Shown here: piece after piece, positions 30,688 through 41,760 of the stretch
How the letters are laid out: each line of letters starts with the position of its first letter
Position numbering within the stretch: position 1 is the first letter of the stretch
NCBI GenBank assembly: GCA_034231615.1
Contig: CM067298.1
Span: 6,871,640 to 6,935,639 of the forward strand
Origin: Meghimatium bilineatum
Lineage: Eukaryota > Mollusca > Gastropoda > Stylommatophora > Philomycidae
DNA length: 64,000 nucleotides
Reading direction: 5' to 3'
Program-made: the position numbers and the translations under genes
Notes under the pieces: generated by a model
Database searches by the model: none
Seen by the model: only the letters and a program-made list of their open reading frames with translations
Told to the model about the DNA's origin: nothing

Positions 30688-31050
30688 TCCATGGCGATGA
30701 TGGACGTGACTCACAAGACAACCATAAAGAGTCTAACACAGTATGTACAACAAATCAGAGACTCACATGTACCAGTGTTTGCTAGTATGTGTTTTCTTAG
30801 ACGTGCAGCTCTGGAACTACTAACTGCTATCACGTTCTCCTTTGGCTTTATACCATTCCTGATCTTCTCCTTCGTGAAATACGCTCCATGGAAACCTGTT
30901 CCCGAGTTTCTATATCAATGTCTGTATTGTGTATATTGCGCTTGTATGTCTTTGTATCGAAGTAGAATTTGACACACTGTTTTCTCCAATACGTCATAAA
31001 AATACAGACAGATTAGGAAATACGAGATGGATAAGACATACAGAAACGAT
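30688..31050 (+). pseudogene. Degenerate 7TM receptor-like fragment (TM6-TM7)?
   Basis: The frame from ATG 30691 reads KSLTQYVQQIRDSHVPVF, then RRAALELLTAITFSFGFIPF and LIFSFVKYAPWKPVPEFLYQ, with a hydrophobic helix whose F-S-F-G-F-I-P fits the F-x-x-C/G-W/F-x-P pattern of GPCR helix 6. After a one-base frame change the sequence VEFDTLFSPIRHKN could be a degraded D/NPxxY end of helix 7. The first four to five helices are missing, the Pro and Tyr of NPxxY are lost and the frame is broken. It could be another membrane protein or chance. Codon use looks coding-like. Low certainty. Confidence 0.3.
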
Positions 31051-31129
31051 GCGAAATATCTGTGCTCTCACCAAAACAAATAGTCGGCGTGATCAGGATA
31101 AATGGGGAGCTCATGAAAAGAAGACGAAC

Positions 31130-31285
31130 AAACTACAGACCTTGAAGATTCATTTAATGATAAACTGACGTGGAAGCAGCAAACGTCAAGAGGGCGTTGG
31201 TCATCCTGAGAAAATTAAATTTAACCATTAGGGGAGCAAATGGGAAAATACTCAGTAAAGTGTAATACAAATTTTTTTCCTTCAA
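31130..31285 (+). mobile_element. Possible Jockey-like LINE fragment
   Basis: SFNDKLTWKQQ and, in another frame, NVKRALVILRKLNLTIRGAN followed by GKILSKV resemble the post-RT region (FDxKLTWxxH..., ALxxLxxL) of Jockey-type elements. Short and broken. Confidence 0.35.
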
Positions 31286-31504
31286 ATATCAGTGAAACAA
31301 CCCGATCCTGTAAATGTGAGGGCTGAAGTAATGCATGACAGATACCGAAAAGAATGGAAATATGTAAGTTACCAATGTTTATAAATAAAATAGCTATAAA
31401 TATGACTAGCATGGTGACACGGTGGCAGACGATGATGTCCTTTTGATGTTGATTTCACAGCCAGACACTGGTTGCTAGTCTGAGCTAAGTGACTTATGCA
31501 CTGA

Positions 31505-31973
31505 AAACATATAACTGTACGAAAATGTACATATAGACAGTACAGTTGCATTATACAAGACTATTATTATTTCATCACTGTGCTACCAGTGTTAAACCTG
31601 GACAGCGACAGCTCAAGACAAAAGAAAAATAGTGGGGGCAGAAATGACATGTCTACGAAGAATACTTGGAGTGTCATTAAGAGATAGAATTAGAAACGAT
31701 AACATCAGACAGATAACCAAAACAATACCAGTATTGGAACACATGAAAATACAACAGATCAAGTGGTTTACACACGCTTCTAGACTACCGACAGATATCA
31801 TGCCGCAAATGGCCATGACACAGAGACATGACGGCTATAAAGCCAGAGGCAGACCATGTAAAAGATGGATCACAGAAGCCACAGGAACAAGCTTACAAAC
31901 AGCGCACAAGAAGGCCATCTCCAGAGAACTCTTCTACCCCTGACGCCGCAGGGCAAACACAGGGCCACGGAGT

Positions 31974-31975
<2 letters not shown>
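31505..31975 (+). mobile_element. LINE E 3' end leading into a long tetranucleotide tail
   Basis: The 31632-31943 frame is open for 103 codons: MTCLRRILGVSLRDRIRNDN, IRQITKTIPVLEHMKIQQIK, WFTHASRLPTDIMPQMAMTQ, then KARGRPCKRWITEATGTSLQ. DNA is nearly the same as 8448-8975. The 3' end GGAGTATAGACAGACAGA passes directly into the microsatellite. Confidence 0.9.
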
Positions 31976-32231
<256 letters not shown>

Positions 32232-32439
32232 GAAAGGGGTAACTTATATCAGGAAATTAAAAGGTAGATATGTTAGCAAAAAATGAAGTAACACAGGGGA
32301 AAAAGACAAATCACCTACCATGAGAAGTGGACCCTCATCACCGTTTTTTTAGGAAGTCGACCACACAAAAGACAACTGTCACTATCTCGACAGAGCTGAG
32401 CAGGTTATCACCTTCTGTACCAGGACAGGACACACCAAA

Positions 32440-32830
32440 ATAAATAGTTTATCATTCTTCTTAAAAACCACATCTCAGTTGCCTCCAGCTTATCTTGGGC
32501 ACTTGTTTAATGTCCATGCTTGACTTCCATAAGTAAGGATTGCCTCAATATGGCTTCCTAACACTCGAACTCGTGTATGCATTAATATAACATCATTGCA
32601 TAGAATGTTTCTCATTTTTTGAAATGTTGATCTGGCATGTGCAATCCTGTTCTTGATCTCAATGGAGCACCTGCCATTTGATGTTAAAATGTTGCCACTT
32701 TATCAGCTTGATTTAATTTGGCATCTTTTATAATAATACCGCATATTGGCAGTCTGTATATCCTTGAGACAACCATTACTTGTTTTCTTGTTGTTTAGAC
32801 GGAGGCCTTTGTTTAACAATAATTTTTCGT
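32440..32830 (-). mobile_element. LINE B-like fragment, diverged
   Basis: Minus-strand translation: GRCSIEIKNRIAHARSTFQK, MRNILCNDVILMHTRVRVLG, HIEAILTYGSQAWTLNKC, then AGGN-DVVFKKN in a broken frame. It is the same block order as family B/A (GRC-E-x-I... TYGCESWTI). A poly-G tract (GGGGGGGGGGGGG at 32841) lies next to it. Confidence 0.75.
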
Positions 32831-33015
32831 CATGAACATTGGGGGGGGGGGGGGAGTTAAAAGTGTAAATGATAGAAAAAAACAACACCTGAGTTGAACA
32901 GTTGACCAAAGAGACGGAACACCAAGGCTCTAACCTATATGACACACTGTGTCTATAACAATAACATCAATTGACGTCTACATGCAAAAGAATACGATGG
33001 TTGGTAGGATTACCT

Positions 33016-33190
33016 GATCAGTGCAGGATTTACGTATAAGCTACACAAACTATAGCTTTGGGCCCCAACTTTCCTGAGCAATTGTCATATATACTTAAAT
33101 ATAGTGCAGTATTATTTGTACCGATGCCGCACGCCCGGACAGCTTAGCTAGGTCATTGTCCAGTCTAAACCCGGGCTGTATCTTAATAGA
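33016..33190 (+). repeat. R2 repeat, possible hAT-type left end
   Basis: Starts CAGTGCAGGATTTACG and shares GCTACACAA, GGGCCCC, ACTTTCCTGA, CAATTGTCAT and GCACGCCCGGA with 40470-40640. CAGTG-type starts are typical of hAT elements, but I could not identify the right end or TSD. Confidence 0.6.
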
Positions 33191-33514
33191 ATAGTTATAG
33201 TAGGCCTATAGAACTTAGTACATACCGATAGGCCTATCAATGTCAGAATGTGTTAACGTTTGTGATGGTACTGATTGAACATTTTCCTGATGTCGGGATT
33301 ACCAGAACCGGGACAATGTCGCCGACATCCGTTATTTTTGTTAATGGTTGTAAAGATCTGATAATAGGCCTACTACTAAATTTGCCTAACGTCCGGGGTT
33401 GTATGAAGCCTAGCTGACTATAAAAATAAAAGTATATTATATAATCAGAGGTCAACTTATGCATACATTTGACATAAAATCAACTATTATGAATTAAGGT
33501 GCAAGAAAAACAAC

Positions 33515-33598
33515 CACCAAAACAAGAGAGGGGATGTTGAAGGTCTGTTGCAGCCCAACTTTCGTTGCCGAGACGGCACACCATGATGATGATGAACT
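33515..33598 (+). mobile_element. LINE A 3' end (relic)
   Basis: GTTGCAGCCCAACTTTCGTT, then CGAGACGGCACACCATGATG and ATGATGA, matches the final codons and (GAT)n tail of LINE A. Confidence 0.6.
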
Positions 33599-33944
33599 GA
33601 TGAAATCTATCACTAGCACTCATGCACTATCTTAGCTTTTGTTTCTCAATGACATCTGATGTTGAGGTGATCGAAATTTACGGTAAATATTGTTTTTGAT
33701 CCTACAGTGAAAAACAGTGCTATTAAAACGAACTTGCGCCAAAGTGATTCCTCTGTCTGATAGTTATTTATTACATTCCTCGTTATGATGTGTTGAAAAG
33801 ATAGAGATCTTTTCATCGTTCGATGTTCGATGCAAGTTTATGAATGTTCGTTCATAACACATTTTCTACATCGTTCGATGCAAGAAAATACAAGAAATTG
33901 TTTAGATTTCTTTTAATTATATCTGCATCGACGAATTTATAGAT

Positions 33945-34017
33945 GCCTCCATAGCTCAGTGGTTAGAGCACTGGTCTTGTAAACCAGGGGTCGGGAGTTC
34001 GATCCTCCCTGGGGGCT
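33945..34017 (+). tRNA. tRNA-Thr (anticodon UGU)
   Basis: 73 nt with a full cloverleaf. Acceptor GCCTCCA pairs with TGGGGGC with one T-G pair; the discriminator is T. Anticodon stem CTGGT/ACCAG holds the loop CTTGTAA, anticodon TGT, reading ACA. T-stem GGGAG/CTCCC holds loop TTCGATC. Box A is TAGCTCAGTGG and box B GTTCGATCC, both intact, so pol III should transcribe it. There is no intron and no encoded CCA. It supplies Thr-tRNA for cytosolic translation. The copy is isolated, and no flanking duplication was seen to suggest a SINE. Confidence 0.95.
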
Positions 34018-34022
34018 ATTTA

Positions 34023-34028
34023 TTTTTT
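34023..34028 (+). terminator. Pol III terminator of the tRNA-Thr gene
   Basis: TTTTTT five bases after the discriminator, with another long T run (TTTTTTTT) about 20 bases on. Confidence 0.85.
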
Positions 34029-34234
34029 AATTTTTAATAGCAGTTTTTTTTAATAAGTTTTATAACCAAATACCAAGATCGCTAGTAAGTAATATTGTTC
34101 GCTAGTAATATGGTTTTTCTTAACAAATACAAATATGAGGTACAAATATGTTCAAGACTATGTTGAACATGCTGTCTGAAAAAAAAAGATTTTTGCGTTT
34201 TCTCCATGTTGACTAACTACATACAACAGTACAC

Positions 34235-34310
34235 AATCATACAGATAACAAGAGATAGAACATAATCGACGTTTCGACAAAAATACCTTTATGAAGATGA
34301 CAAGCACATC
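34235..34310 (-). repeat. Dispersed motif, AAGG...TTTTGTCGAAACGTCGA type
   Basis: On minus: CTTCATAAAGGTATTTTTGT, then CGAAACGTCGATTATG. A related version is at 47718-47790 and at 60092-60172 (CTTGATGAAGGCCCTTTGGT, then AGAAATGTCGATTT). A weaker match lies at 46490-46520. Function unknown; it may mark the 3' ends of a transposon family. Confidence 0.45.
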
Positions 34311-34869
34311 ACATTTCCTTTTATTGAAAGCGAAAACTAAGACCATTGAGATTCTTCGCAGAGAACTGATGTACTCGGAAGATGCATCTCGTTTCCCATC
34401 CTGAAACGATTCTACAATAACTGATTACGGTAATAGATTGGTAATGACCTGCGACCTGTTATCGCTACCAATAAATATCAAATAGACTGCAGTAAAACTA
34501 TGCACCGATTAAGTAAGTAAATACGGACATAAACATCGATCCTGTGTGTTGTTGAATAAATATCAAGAAAACTGCTACATTGCCAACAAGTTTCTACAAT
34601 CACACTGAACAATGTGTAATTTGTATCGGTATAGACCTTTGAATTCATACTAGAGTGAATGCATACGGTGCTCGTTAACGGTTGTTCCTTCCCGAAAGTA
34701 ATGGAAACCTACGGGAATATTGTGCCTAGAAATTTCCAATGGATTAATTTAACGTTTTCTCTAAAAATAATAAAATAGTAACGAAATTGCTAACGTTACG
34801 AACATAGGGAAACATGGACCCTAAGTAAAATAACGGCAAATAAGATCACCGCATTTGAGAAAAAAATGC
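34311..34869. other. AT-rich stretch, nothing recognised
   Basis: Short frames only. Confidence 0.4.
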
Positions 34870-35190
34870 TACATAAAGATACTTAGAATATCATGAAAAG
34901 AAAAAAATGAGAAACTCAGATATTATAAACACATTGAAGATTCTAGAGTGTTGGTTACTAAACATAATAACAAAAAGAAAACTTACACCTGTTTGGTTAT
35001 ATAAAGAGACACAACTGTTTAGCAAGACAAATAATGAAGGGAAAAGTTCCTGGGTGAAGGAGAAAGGGCAGACCAAGAAGACGATGGACTGACGACATTA
35101 AAGATAACATGAATATATCGCTAGAAAATGCAAGCCCAAGACAGAGAGAGGTTCAGAGAGTTCATTGGGAAGACAACGTTCTGGAAGGAA
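34870..35190 (+). mobile_element. LINE I C-terminal fragment
   Basis: RNSDIINTLKILECWLLNII, then KGQTKKTMD and a frame-shifted DDIKDNMNISLENASPRQRE-like stretch, ending WEDNVLEGIRHMT. It parallels 40155-40440 (TNSDIRKDLNIEEDWLLKTI). Broken by frame changes. Confidence 0.65.
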
Positions 35191-35248
35191 TACGTCACAT
35201 GACACACACATACGTCACATGACACACACATACGTCACATGACACATA
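35186..35248. repeat. 20-bp triplication at the LINE I end
   Basis: Three copies of TACGTCACATGACACACACA. The first overlaps the last codons of LINE I. Confidence 0.9.
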
Positions 35249-35412
35249 GACCTGTGACTATCTTGTATCAATCTTGGAAGAAATAATTGCCTGAAGAGCA
35301 ATCGCAGCAACGACCTTCGAGAAACTGTCACAAAAAAGCATGAAGATAAACAAAATTGACAACGCAATAAAATTAATGATAGGCTATACCAAACATGCAT
35401 CATCATCATCAG

Positions 35413-35694
35413 CAGGGGCGTAGATATCATCTCCCTAGGATAGGGGTGTTACCTAAAAAAAAGTCATTCATAAACTTTCGTGCGTCGGGTCTGTTTTTGA
35501 CAAAAATTCTATGACCTTTCAGCAAAAAATTGCTTACGGAGGGATATTTTGGACCTTTCGTCAGTTTATTGGCCAAATTGTGGACTTTTCGTCAGTCTTT
35601 TGGCTAAATTTCTAATACTAAAAGTCATTTTCCGATTTGTTAAAGGGAGGGGTTGAACATCCCGTACTCCCTTTACTCCTTATCTACGAACCTG
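35413..35694. mobile_element. hAT-like MITE, copy 2
   Basis: Starts CAGGGGCGTAGATATC and ends TTATCTACGAACCTG, so inverted ends share CAGG..CGTAGATA. The flanks are ATCATCAG (35405-35412) and ATTAACAG (35695-35702), 6 of 8 identical. 282 bp, no ORF. It abuts a LINE H fragment on its right. Confidence 0.7.
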
Positions 35695-35702
35695 ATTAAC
35701 AG

Positions 35703-35870
35703 TATTCTTCTCTGTGAGTCTGAAACATGGGCACCAGACAAGAACAAAGGAGGAATAGCTTTCACTTACGTTGTCTTCGTAAACATCATCGACATTAACT
35801 AATATTAAAAATAGATGTATTCAAGCCTTGCTAAATTCCAACCAAACAAGCTTCTTTCAATGTCAGCAAC
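35703..35870 (+). mobile_element. LINE H fragment
   Basis: NSILLCESETWAPDKNK, then in another frame LSLTLSS-like/FHLRCLRKHHRH sequence, resembles LLYTVSSWTVYARHARQLNF and LRCLRNLIG of the 63222 copy. Short and degenerate. Confidence 0.5.
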
Positions 35871-35976
35871 ATTTTCTCGATCTACTTGTATGTACAGATT
35901 GTACAATGATGATGGTGGTGATAATTTAAACCAAATATCAGAAGAGTTCTGTGATTATTCTTTTGAAAAAACATCC

Positions 35977-36112
35977 TTCGGTAGTTTATAATCACAACAT
36001 GATTGATCTTATAATTGTACCAGTTTATAACCACAACACGGTTCATCTTATCATTTTACCAGTTTATAACCACAACATGGTTCATCTTATAATTTTACTC
36101 ATTATTTAATAT
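35977..36112. repeat. 40-bp tandem repeat, 3 copies
   Basis: The unit contains CCAGTTTATAACCACAACAT, then GGTTCATCTTATAATTTTAC. The last copy fades into the left flank of MITE copy 3. Confidence 0.88.
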
Positions 36113-36142
36113 AACAACACTAGGTTCATCGGAACACTAGAC

Positions 36143-36292
36143 CAGGATAAAATGAGAGGGGGGTGGGGTGGTTTGGGGATTAACCCCCATTCAGGGAATC
36201 TAAATTTACATTCGAGAACGGACGAATGACCTCTTTTAGAAAACAGTTTATGGTCAAATCACCTCATTAAGGTACTCATATCTACAGACCTG
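36143..36292. mobile_element. hAT-like MITE, copy 3 (short)
   Basis: 150 bp, starting CAGGATAAAATGAGAGG and ending CTCATATCTACAGACCTG. The flanks are CACTAGAC (36135-36142) and CACTAGCC (36293-36300), 7 of 8 identical. The interior is shorter than in other copies, with a G-rich tract and GGGGATTAACCCCC. Confidence 0.75.
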
Positions 36293-36489
36293 CACTAGCC
36301 TGAAGTCTGTGAGGCAGATAAAGCCTCATATAAAGAGGATATTATAAAGATATCATGTTTAATAAAACGGAAATAAAGATTCAACGCTGATAAAGAGCAA
36401 TCTCTACACCCTGAAATTCTCAAAGTGAAAAGCAGCCGACTTAATAGAGAAAAGTCGTGGATGTGGCGCGCAAAGAATATTATACAGAG

Positions 36490-37345
36490 TTAGTGCAGAT
36501 TGGAGGATGTGCTACCTGGTGCTGAATGGAGTCATGCGCCATTAGATTGTCCGACAGCCTTCAAAGCAATAATAACACTCAGTAGAGAATGCCGGGAATG
36601 GTGTCCGACAGTGGTGGAGTCGGAGGTGCTCGTTCTGATCGGTGAGAATTACAGGGTATGTTATATGATTATATATACAGATGGGTCAGTTGAGAGACAC
36701 GTCAGGAGTGCCTGGGTTTTAAAGGCTCAAAGGTGGGGGAAGATGATCAGAGAGGAACGTGGTGCTATCGCTCAGACGACAAGCAGTGTTCCAATGGAGA
36801 TTTTGGCAGTAACTAAAGCTTTGAAATAGGTGTTTGAAATAGACAGTCTGCGAGCATGCCTGTATACTCAGTTATTCAATGAGCATGATTGTAAAAGTTC
36901 AGGCCGGGTACGTTCGGGAACGGTGGCTGGATGCAGTGAAGAATTCATGTGTGAGTAAAGTGACTTATTTTTATTCTGGCACTTTTAGGAGTTCGGGATA
37001 ATGAGAGAGCAGACAGGTTGACCGCACACTCGCTGCTATGGCTGTTGGCGTAGCGATGGATCGGGCAGACATTTTGAACGCATTACGGGAAAATGCACAA
37101 ACAAATTACTGCACAAGTGACGGTGACTCTTGTTCCATGACTAGAATAAAGAAGCTGAGTTTGAAATGTGATGTCGCTAGAAAGGAGTGGTTTTGTGGCC
37201 GAGAAAGAATGATGGTCAATCAATGGCGTACTGGGACCATCAGTCAACGTGTAATGGCGGATACACTCAAGGAGAGAAATGAGCACCTATGGACTTGTCC
37301 GGACTGCAGTGACAATGATACAACGGCTAGCAAACTAATTAATTA
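36490..37345 (+). mobile_element. LINE D RNase H domain and C-terminal tail (dead)
   Basis: Frame 1 (36500-36829) reads ITLSRECREWCPTVVESEVL, then MIIYTDGSVERHVRSAWV and SVPMEILAVTKAL, keeping the first Asp and the Glu of the RNase H active site. After stops and frame changes, 37038-37346 reads DRADILNALRENAQTNYC, then ERMMVNQWRTGTISQRVM and RNEHLWTCPDCSDND. The third motif is lost in the broken middle. Confidence 0.8.
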
Positions 37346-37354
37346 ATACCAGAC

Positions 37355-37460
37355 CTTTTTACCGAAACCGATATTTTCGATATTGAAGTTTTCGGGTCTG
37401 GGGGTCCCCGATATTTTCGATATTGAAGTTTTCGGGTATGGGGATCTCGATATTTTCAAT
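37355..37460. repeat. 52-bp direct duplication
   Basis: Two copies of CCGATATTTTCGATATTGAA then GTTTTCGGGT, with a third partial copy. CGATATTTTCGATAT is itself repetitive. Confidence 0.85.
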
Positions 37461-38739
37461 ATTTAGATAAGTTTTCGTCGATATTAGAGTTAATGATTTG
37501 TTATTGAAATAAAAACATTGAGAAAAAAGCACATTTCAATGTTTAATAAACTTTTAACAATGACACAAATGTCTAACTTCAGACTTTAATCAGAGGAGCA
37601 AAAATAATATTCTTTAACTTTTTACTTTAAATAGTTGTATTAATCCTATATTAAAATAATTTGTGTTTTTCTTAATCTTTGAGCAAATTTTAATAATTAG
37701 ATCGTAAAAAAAGACAACGTGTCTAATTTCTGATCGTTAAATTTTGTGCGCAAATGGTTACAAAAGTAACATGATTACGAGAACATCCGCTCAGACTCCA
37801 CAATTAGGTTCATATTTTTCATGTTTCACCAATTTCTTTCTATCAACCTGGAGGGAAAATAAATCATTATAGCTATAGCCTAAATGTTAATTAACAAAAA
37901 TCTATTTTGTTTATTTTTTTAAAAATCGAATTGTTTTGGCGTGTACAACTGTTTAAAAATGTTTTTATTTTCATGTTAACGATTGTCTAGGTACGGTACA
38001 GAAACACTGGACCATTCAACCTGGGATATCAGACCTCGAGTATCATTATATTTAAAAAAGAAAATACAATATGAAGTGAATTAATAATATTTTAAAAATA
38101 TCAAAATAGAAGTAACATAAATTTTCTATGTCTTAAACTTAAGGGATTTGAGTATCATAATAAGGGTTCAGTCATACTTTGTAATATATAGGTAAATCTG
38201 GCATAGATAAAGACAATCAAGCAATCAACAATTTTTTCTTATAAAAAGTTTACCCCGTGATTCGAAAGTTTACCCCGTGTTACTATTTCCATATAATTAT
38301 GTCACAAATACACTGTTAATGTACGTCAAAATTCGATCTTCATTCGACTGTACCAACTAATTATTTGTCATAATATGAAAATAATTACCTACCAATCATG
38401 TGCACTCACGTCATGACTCACGTCACTCAACATTAACACACACATACGATATAAAACAAAACTAATCACAACGCATGTTTCTTTACAAATGAAACACAGA
38501 AGACAGATCTAGTCCGTCGGTCGTGTCTCAACAAGAGACACATGGTGTGTTGGTTCGAATATCACATAAATTATATATATAGCATATTTTGCTTTAAATA
38601 CGACATGTAAAGTTGCCACTGGAAACTATGAAAAGTGATCTATAGCAATAGAAAACGAAATATCGAAATGTTCTAATTTTTTGACAGAGCTGAAAACTAA
38701 TAAGAGCAAGAAAATAAATAAAAGCACCAACGTGTTTTC
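37461..38739. other. AT-rich stretch without recognised genes
   Basis: Contains AGTTTACCCCGTG twice (about 38246 and 38268) and a short TATATATA run near 38570. No coding evidence. Confidence 0.4.
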
Positions 38740-39043
38740 GAAAAATACTAAACTAGTGTGACCGCACTTCAAAATTTTGGCCCCAAATTTTTTGAAAATC
38801 CAGGATTGTCTATCGTCTATCTCCAGGTGTCCATGATTCACTTCCATAGGACTACACCAGAATATATTCTATATGACTTCTAAGAACTCTCTTTCTCATC
38901 TCAATTGACAAATATATGTTACACATGATGTTCTTCATCTTGTAAAATGTTGTCTGTGCCAGGGAAATTCTACATTTGACTTCTTTAATATATAGACGGA
39001 TGTCATATGATGTTATTAATGTACCTAAATATGTGAATATTGT
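38740..39043 (-). mobile_element. LINE B-like fragment, head-to-head with LINE I
   Basis: Minus-strand blocks: KEVKCRISLAQTTFYKMKNI, MCNIYLSIEMRKRVLRSHIE, then SYGSESWTPGDRRQSWIFKK. Same order as in family B. It meets a plus-strand LINE I piece at about 39044. Confidence 0.7.
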
Positions 39044-39336
39044 TCAGGCAGGCTTTAGACAGAACAGAGGCACAATGGATAACATCTTCAACACTAGAAA
39101 TATAACAGAGAAATGCAGACATATACACCAGTTTCATTGACTACTCAAAGACTCTTGACTGCGAAACACACCAAAATTATGGGACAATGGGAAACATGGA
39201 CTTCCCACACCATCTTATATCAATTAAAATGTTTTATCAGAAACAACAGACTTCTGTTCTTCTCGATGGAGGAACATCTGACTGGTTTATGTCCAAAAAA
39301 GAAGCCAGACAGGGATGCAACCTCCCACACCTGTTT
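39044..39336 (+). mobile_element. LINE I reverse-transcriptase core, left of a SINE insertion
   Basis: Reads QAGFRQNRGTMDNIFNTRNI (RT motif with GFR...T), then MFYQKQQTSVLLDGGTSDWF and KKEARQGCNL. RQGC is the RT motif that precedes LSP-LFN. The sequence is cut at this point by the SINE and continues as HLFNINAECIM after it. Confidence 0.8.
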
Positions 39337-39609
39337 CTTCTTCTTCTTCTGCGTTCATTCTCAAACTCCTGCAGATTAGCAGGATGTAGTCCAGAGAACG
39401 GAATGCGCTGTGTCATGGTTTACAGCATTGCTGCGATATCTGCGCCTTTCGGCCTGACACATTCGACTTCAGCGTGGCTTTGGGTCATTAACTTTATATG
39501 CGATGGGACAGCGAACTCCATCCCATAACCTCCTTAGTCGCCTTTTACGACATGCGTGGAAGGTATACAGTGTTGCTATTCATTTGCACGCCTTTCGGGC
39601 CCCGACAAC
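39337..39609 (-). mobile_element. SINE inserted in LINE I, with TSD
   Basis: Same family as 29383-29665, including GCATGTCGTAAAAGGCGACT and the (GAA)n tail. ACACCTGTTT (39327-39336) and ACATCTGTTT (39610-39619) flank it, a 10-bp TSD with one change. It splits the RT between RQGCNL and HLFN, so the LINE is older than the SINE. Confidence 0.85.
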
Positions 39610-40468
39610 ACATCTGTTTAACATTAATGCAGAATGCATCATGTGAAATGCACGAGTACCTTGTGAACAGTTTAATATCAGAGGTAATATAATACTCTTT
39701 AATATCAGAGGACACGAAATCACAAAATTACGAAATTAGGTATACAGATGACACCACATTAATATTAAGGAGCTCCACAGGTTTAGAATATATAATTATG
39801 TCAGTAAAACATCACAGCGAGGCACAAAACCTTCTCCTCAATGCGAAAAAGACACAAAAAAAATAATGCATGTGAGCAGAGTTGAAATTACACCTAAAAT
39901 AGTCATAGACAAAGAGCAACCAGAAAATGTAAACAACTTTGAATATCTAGGATCAACCATCAGCACTACGGGAGATTGCTCGACAGAGATAAGAGATTAG
40001 CAATGGCTAATTAGCACAGTTACAACTACTAAGAAGCTATATCTTTCCAGCGGCAACATACGGTTGCGAGACGTGGGCAATGACATCAACAATGGAAAAT
40101 AAATTATCTGCATTCGAAATGAAATTTCGAATATAGAAAGGTCCTAAGAATATCATGGACAGAAAAAAAGAAACCAACTCAGATATTCGCAAAGATCTGA
40201 ACATAGAAGAAGACTGGCTCCTCAAAACTATCACCCAAAAAAAAAAAACACATCATAAACTTACATTTTTCGGACATAAAAATACACAATGGTTTGGAAA
40301 GATTAATCATGGAGAGGAAAGTTTCAGAAAAGAGAACAATATGCAGACCAAGATGGACACATGACATCGAAGACCTGGGATTAAGCTGAGCAGCTCACAG
40401 AACAGTGAGGCCTACATAGTGACAGTTAGGACAACGTTCTGCAAAGGACACGTCACATTGAGAGATAT
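39610..40468 (+). mobile_element. LINE I, right of the SINE, to its 3' end
   Basis: Blocks in order, across frame changes: HLFNINAECIM, IRYTDDTTLILRSS (TDD in place of the YADD catalytic box), NNFEYLGSTISTTGDCSTEI, then TNSDIRKDLNIEEDWLLKTI, LTFFGHKN and the end TRHIERYI. A conventional LINE RT C-terminus, heavily mutated. Confidence 0.75.
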
Positions 40469-40469
40469 A

Positions 40470-40640
40470 TATCCAATGCTGGATTTACGTATACGCTACA
40501 CAAGCTATAGATTAGGGCCCCCACTTTCCTGAACAATTGTCATTTATACTTAAAAATATTGCATCATTATTTTTTCCAATGCTGCACGCCCGGAAAGCTT
40601 ATAGCATTATCAAGTCTAAATCCGGCCTTGTATACATTTT
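40470..40640 (+). repeat. R2 repeat, second copy
   Basis: TGCTGGATTTACGTATACGC, then GGGCCCCCACTTTCCTGA and GCACGCCCGGA, match 33016-33190 in order and spacing. Confidence 0.6.
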
Positions 40641-41534
40641 ATTTCCGATTACCAAAGCGTATAGTGGCCTATACTGTATGTTGTTTATAACACGCCCTCC
40701 AATTGATTCTGTCATTTTCCAAATCATATTCAACCTTGAATAACTAACTAACCGGTCCAATACCAATTTGCCATTCAATCCAAATTAATTACAAATAAAT
40801 TAAGGCTTCTCGTGATACTTAAAAATATGGGTATATAATGTTAAGTTATAGGCCTATAAATATTCATATCATATCAACAAAAATTGCTTAACATTACAAC
40901 CATTTTCTTTTAGCCACATAAAATACGTGCAGCTGGCAAAGATTGACCTACATTATTTTACTCTTCATTCACAAGAGTTGTTTTTGTTTATTATATGGAT
41001 GCATGGATACTGCGCTTCTAAAACTACAACTTTGGTACTTGAGTGCATTTTTAGTGTTCACTAGTTTCACATTAATACATTAATGTCATAACTGCACATT
41101 TGCACTTAAGCTCAATTCTTTGAGAATAACATGTCGTAGGTTAAATAAGGTAGTAGCACTGTGTGAGTGTGTGTGTGCCATGTGAAACATAACTCAGAAT
41201 AACAAAAACTGGGTCAGTTCGGAACTTCCAAACTTCCTTCACCCAGCAGTATGAGTATGATGAACCAGTGATCAATTAACAATTATGTTCATACAATTAT
41301 AATGCATAAATGTAGCGATATCTTTTCGGTCTTTGCGATTTTTAATTTTAGGTCTTTCTCTAGGAATGCTCACAACTGATTCCATCGCTACGGAGTACCT
41401 GGTAGTGAAAATTACATTAAATTTATTTAGGTTGTAGGCCTATACCTAGTATGATGTATATACATAATTATTTCATAATTAAAATTTTAACTGTATAAAG
41501 TAGTAGGTATATCAAGTGGCATTGAATTTTTCCC
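40641..41534. other. AT-rich stretch, nothing recognised
   Basis: A short (GT)n run near 41160. No coding evidence. Confidence 0.4.
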
Positions 41535-41760
41535 AGAACGTTGTCTTCGTCGTGGATACTATGGATGCAGACCTGCATTGACCAGAGACATGTACATGAT
41601 TTGATTGTTACATACATTCTTCGAAGTCACTGGTCCATCGTCTTCTTGGTCTTCCTCTTCTTCTCTCACTCTGCACTCTAGAATCAGCTTTTCGATACCA
41701 TCATGTCGCTTTAAATGATTAGGCTACAGGTATGCATATTGTTTCTGGCAATATTAGGAA
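41535..41760 (-). mobile_element. LINE I-like C-terminal fragment
   Basis: Minus strand: HLKRHDGIEKLILECRVRE, then a frame change to RGRPRRRWTSDFEE-like sequence. GxxRxxGxxKLILxGxV and RGRPRRRW are typical of LINE C-termini. Confidence 0.6.
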
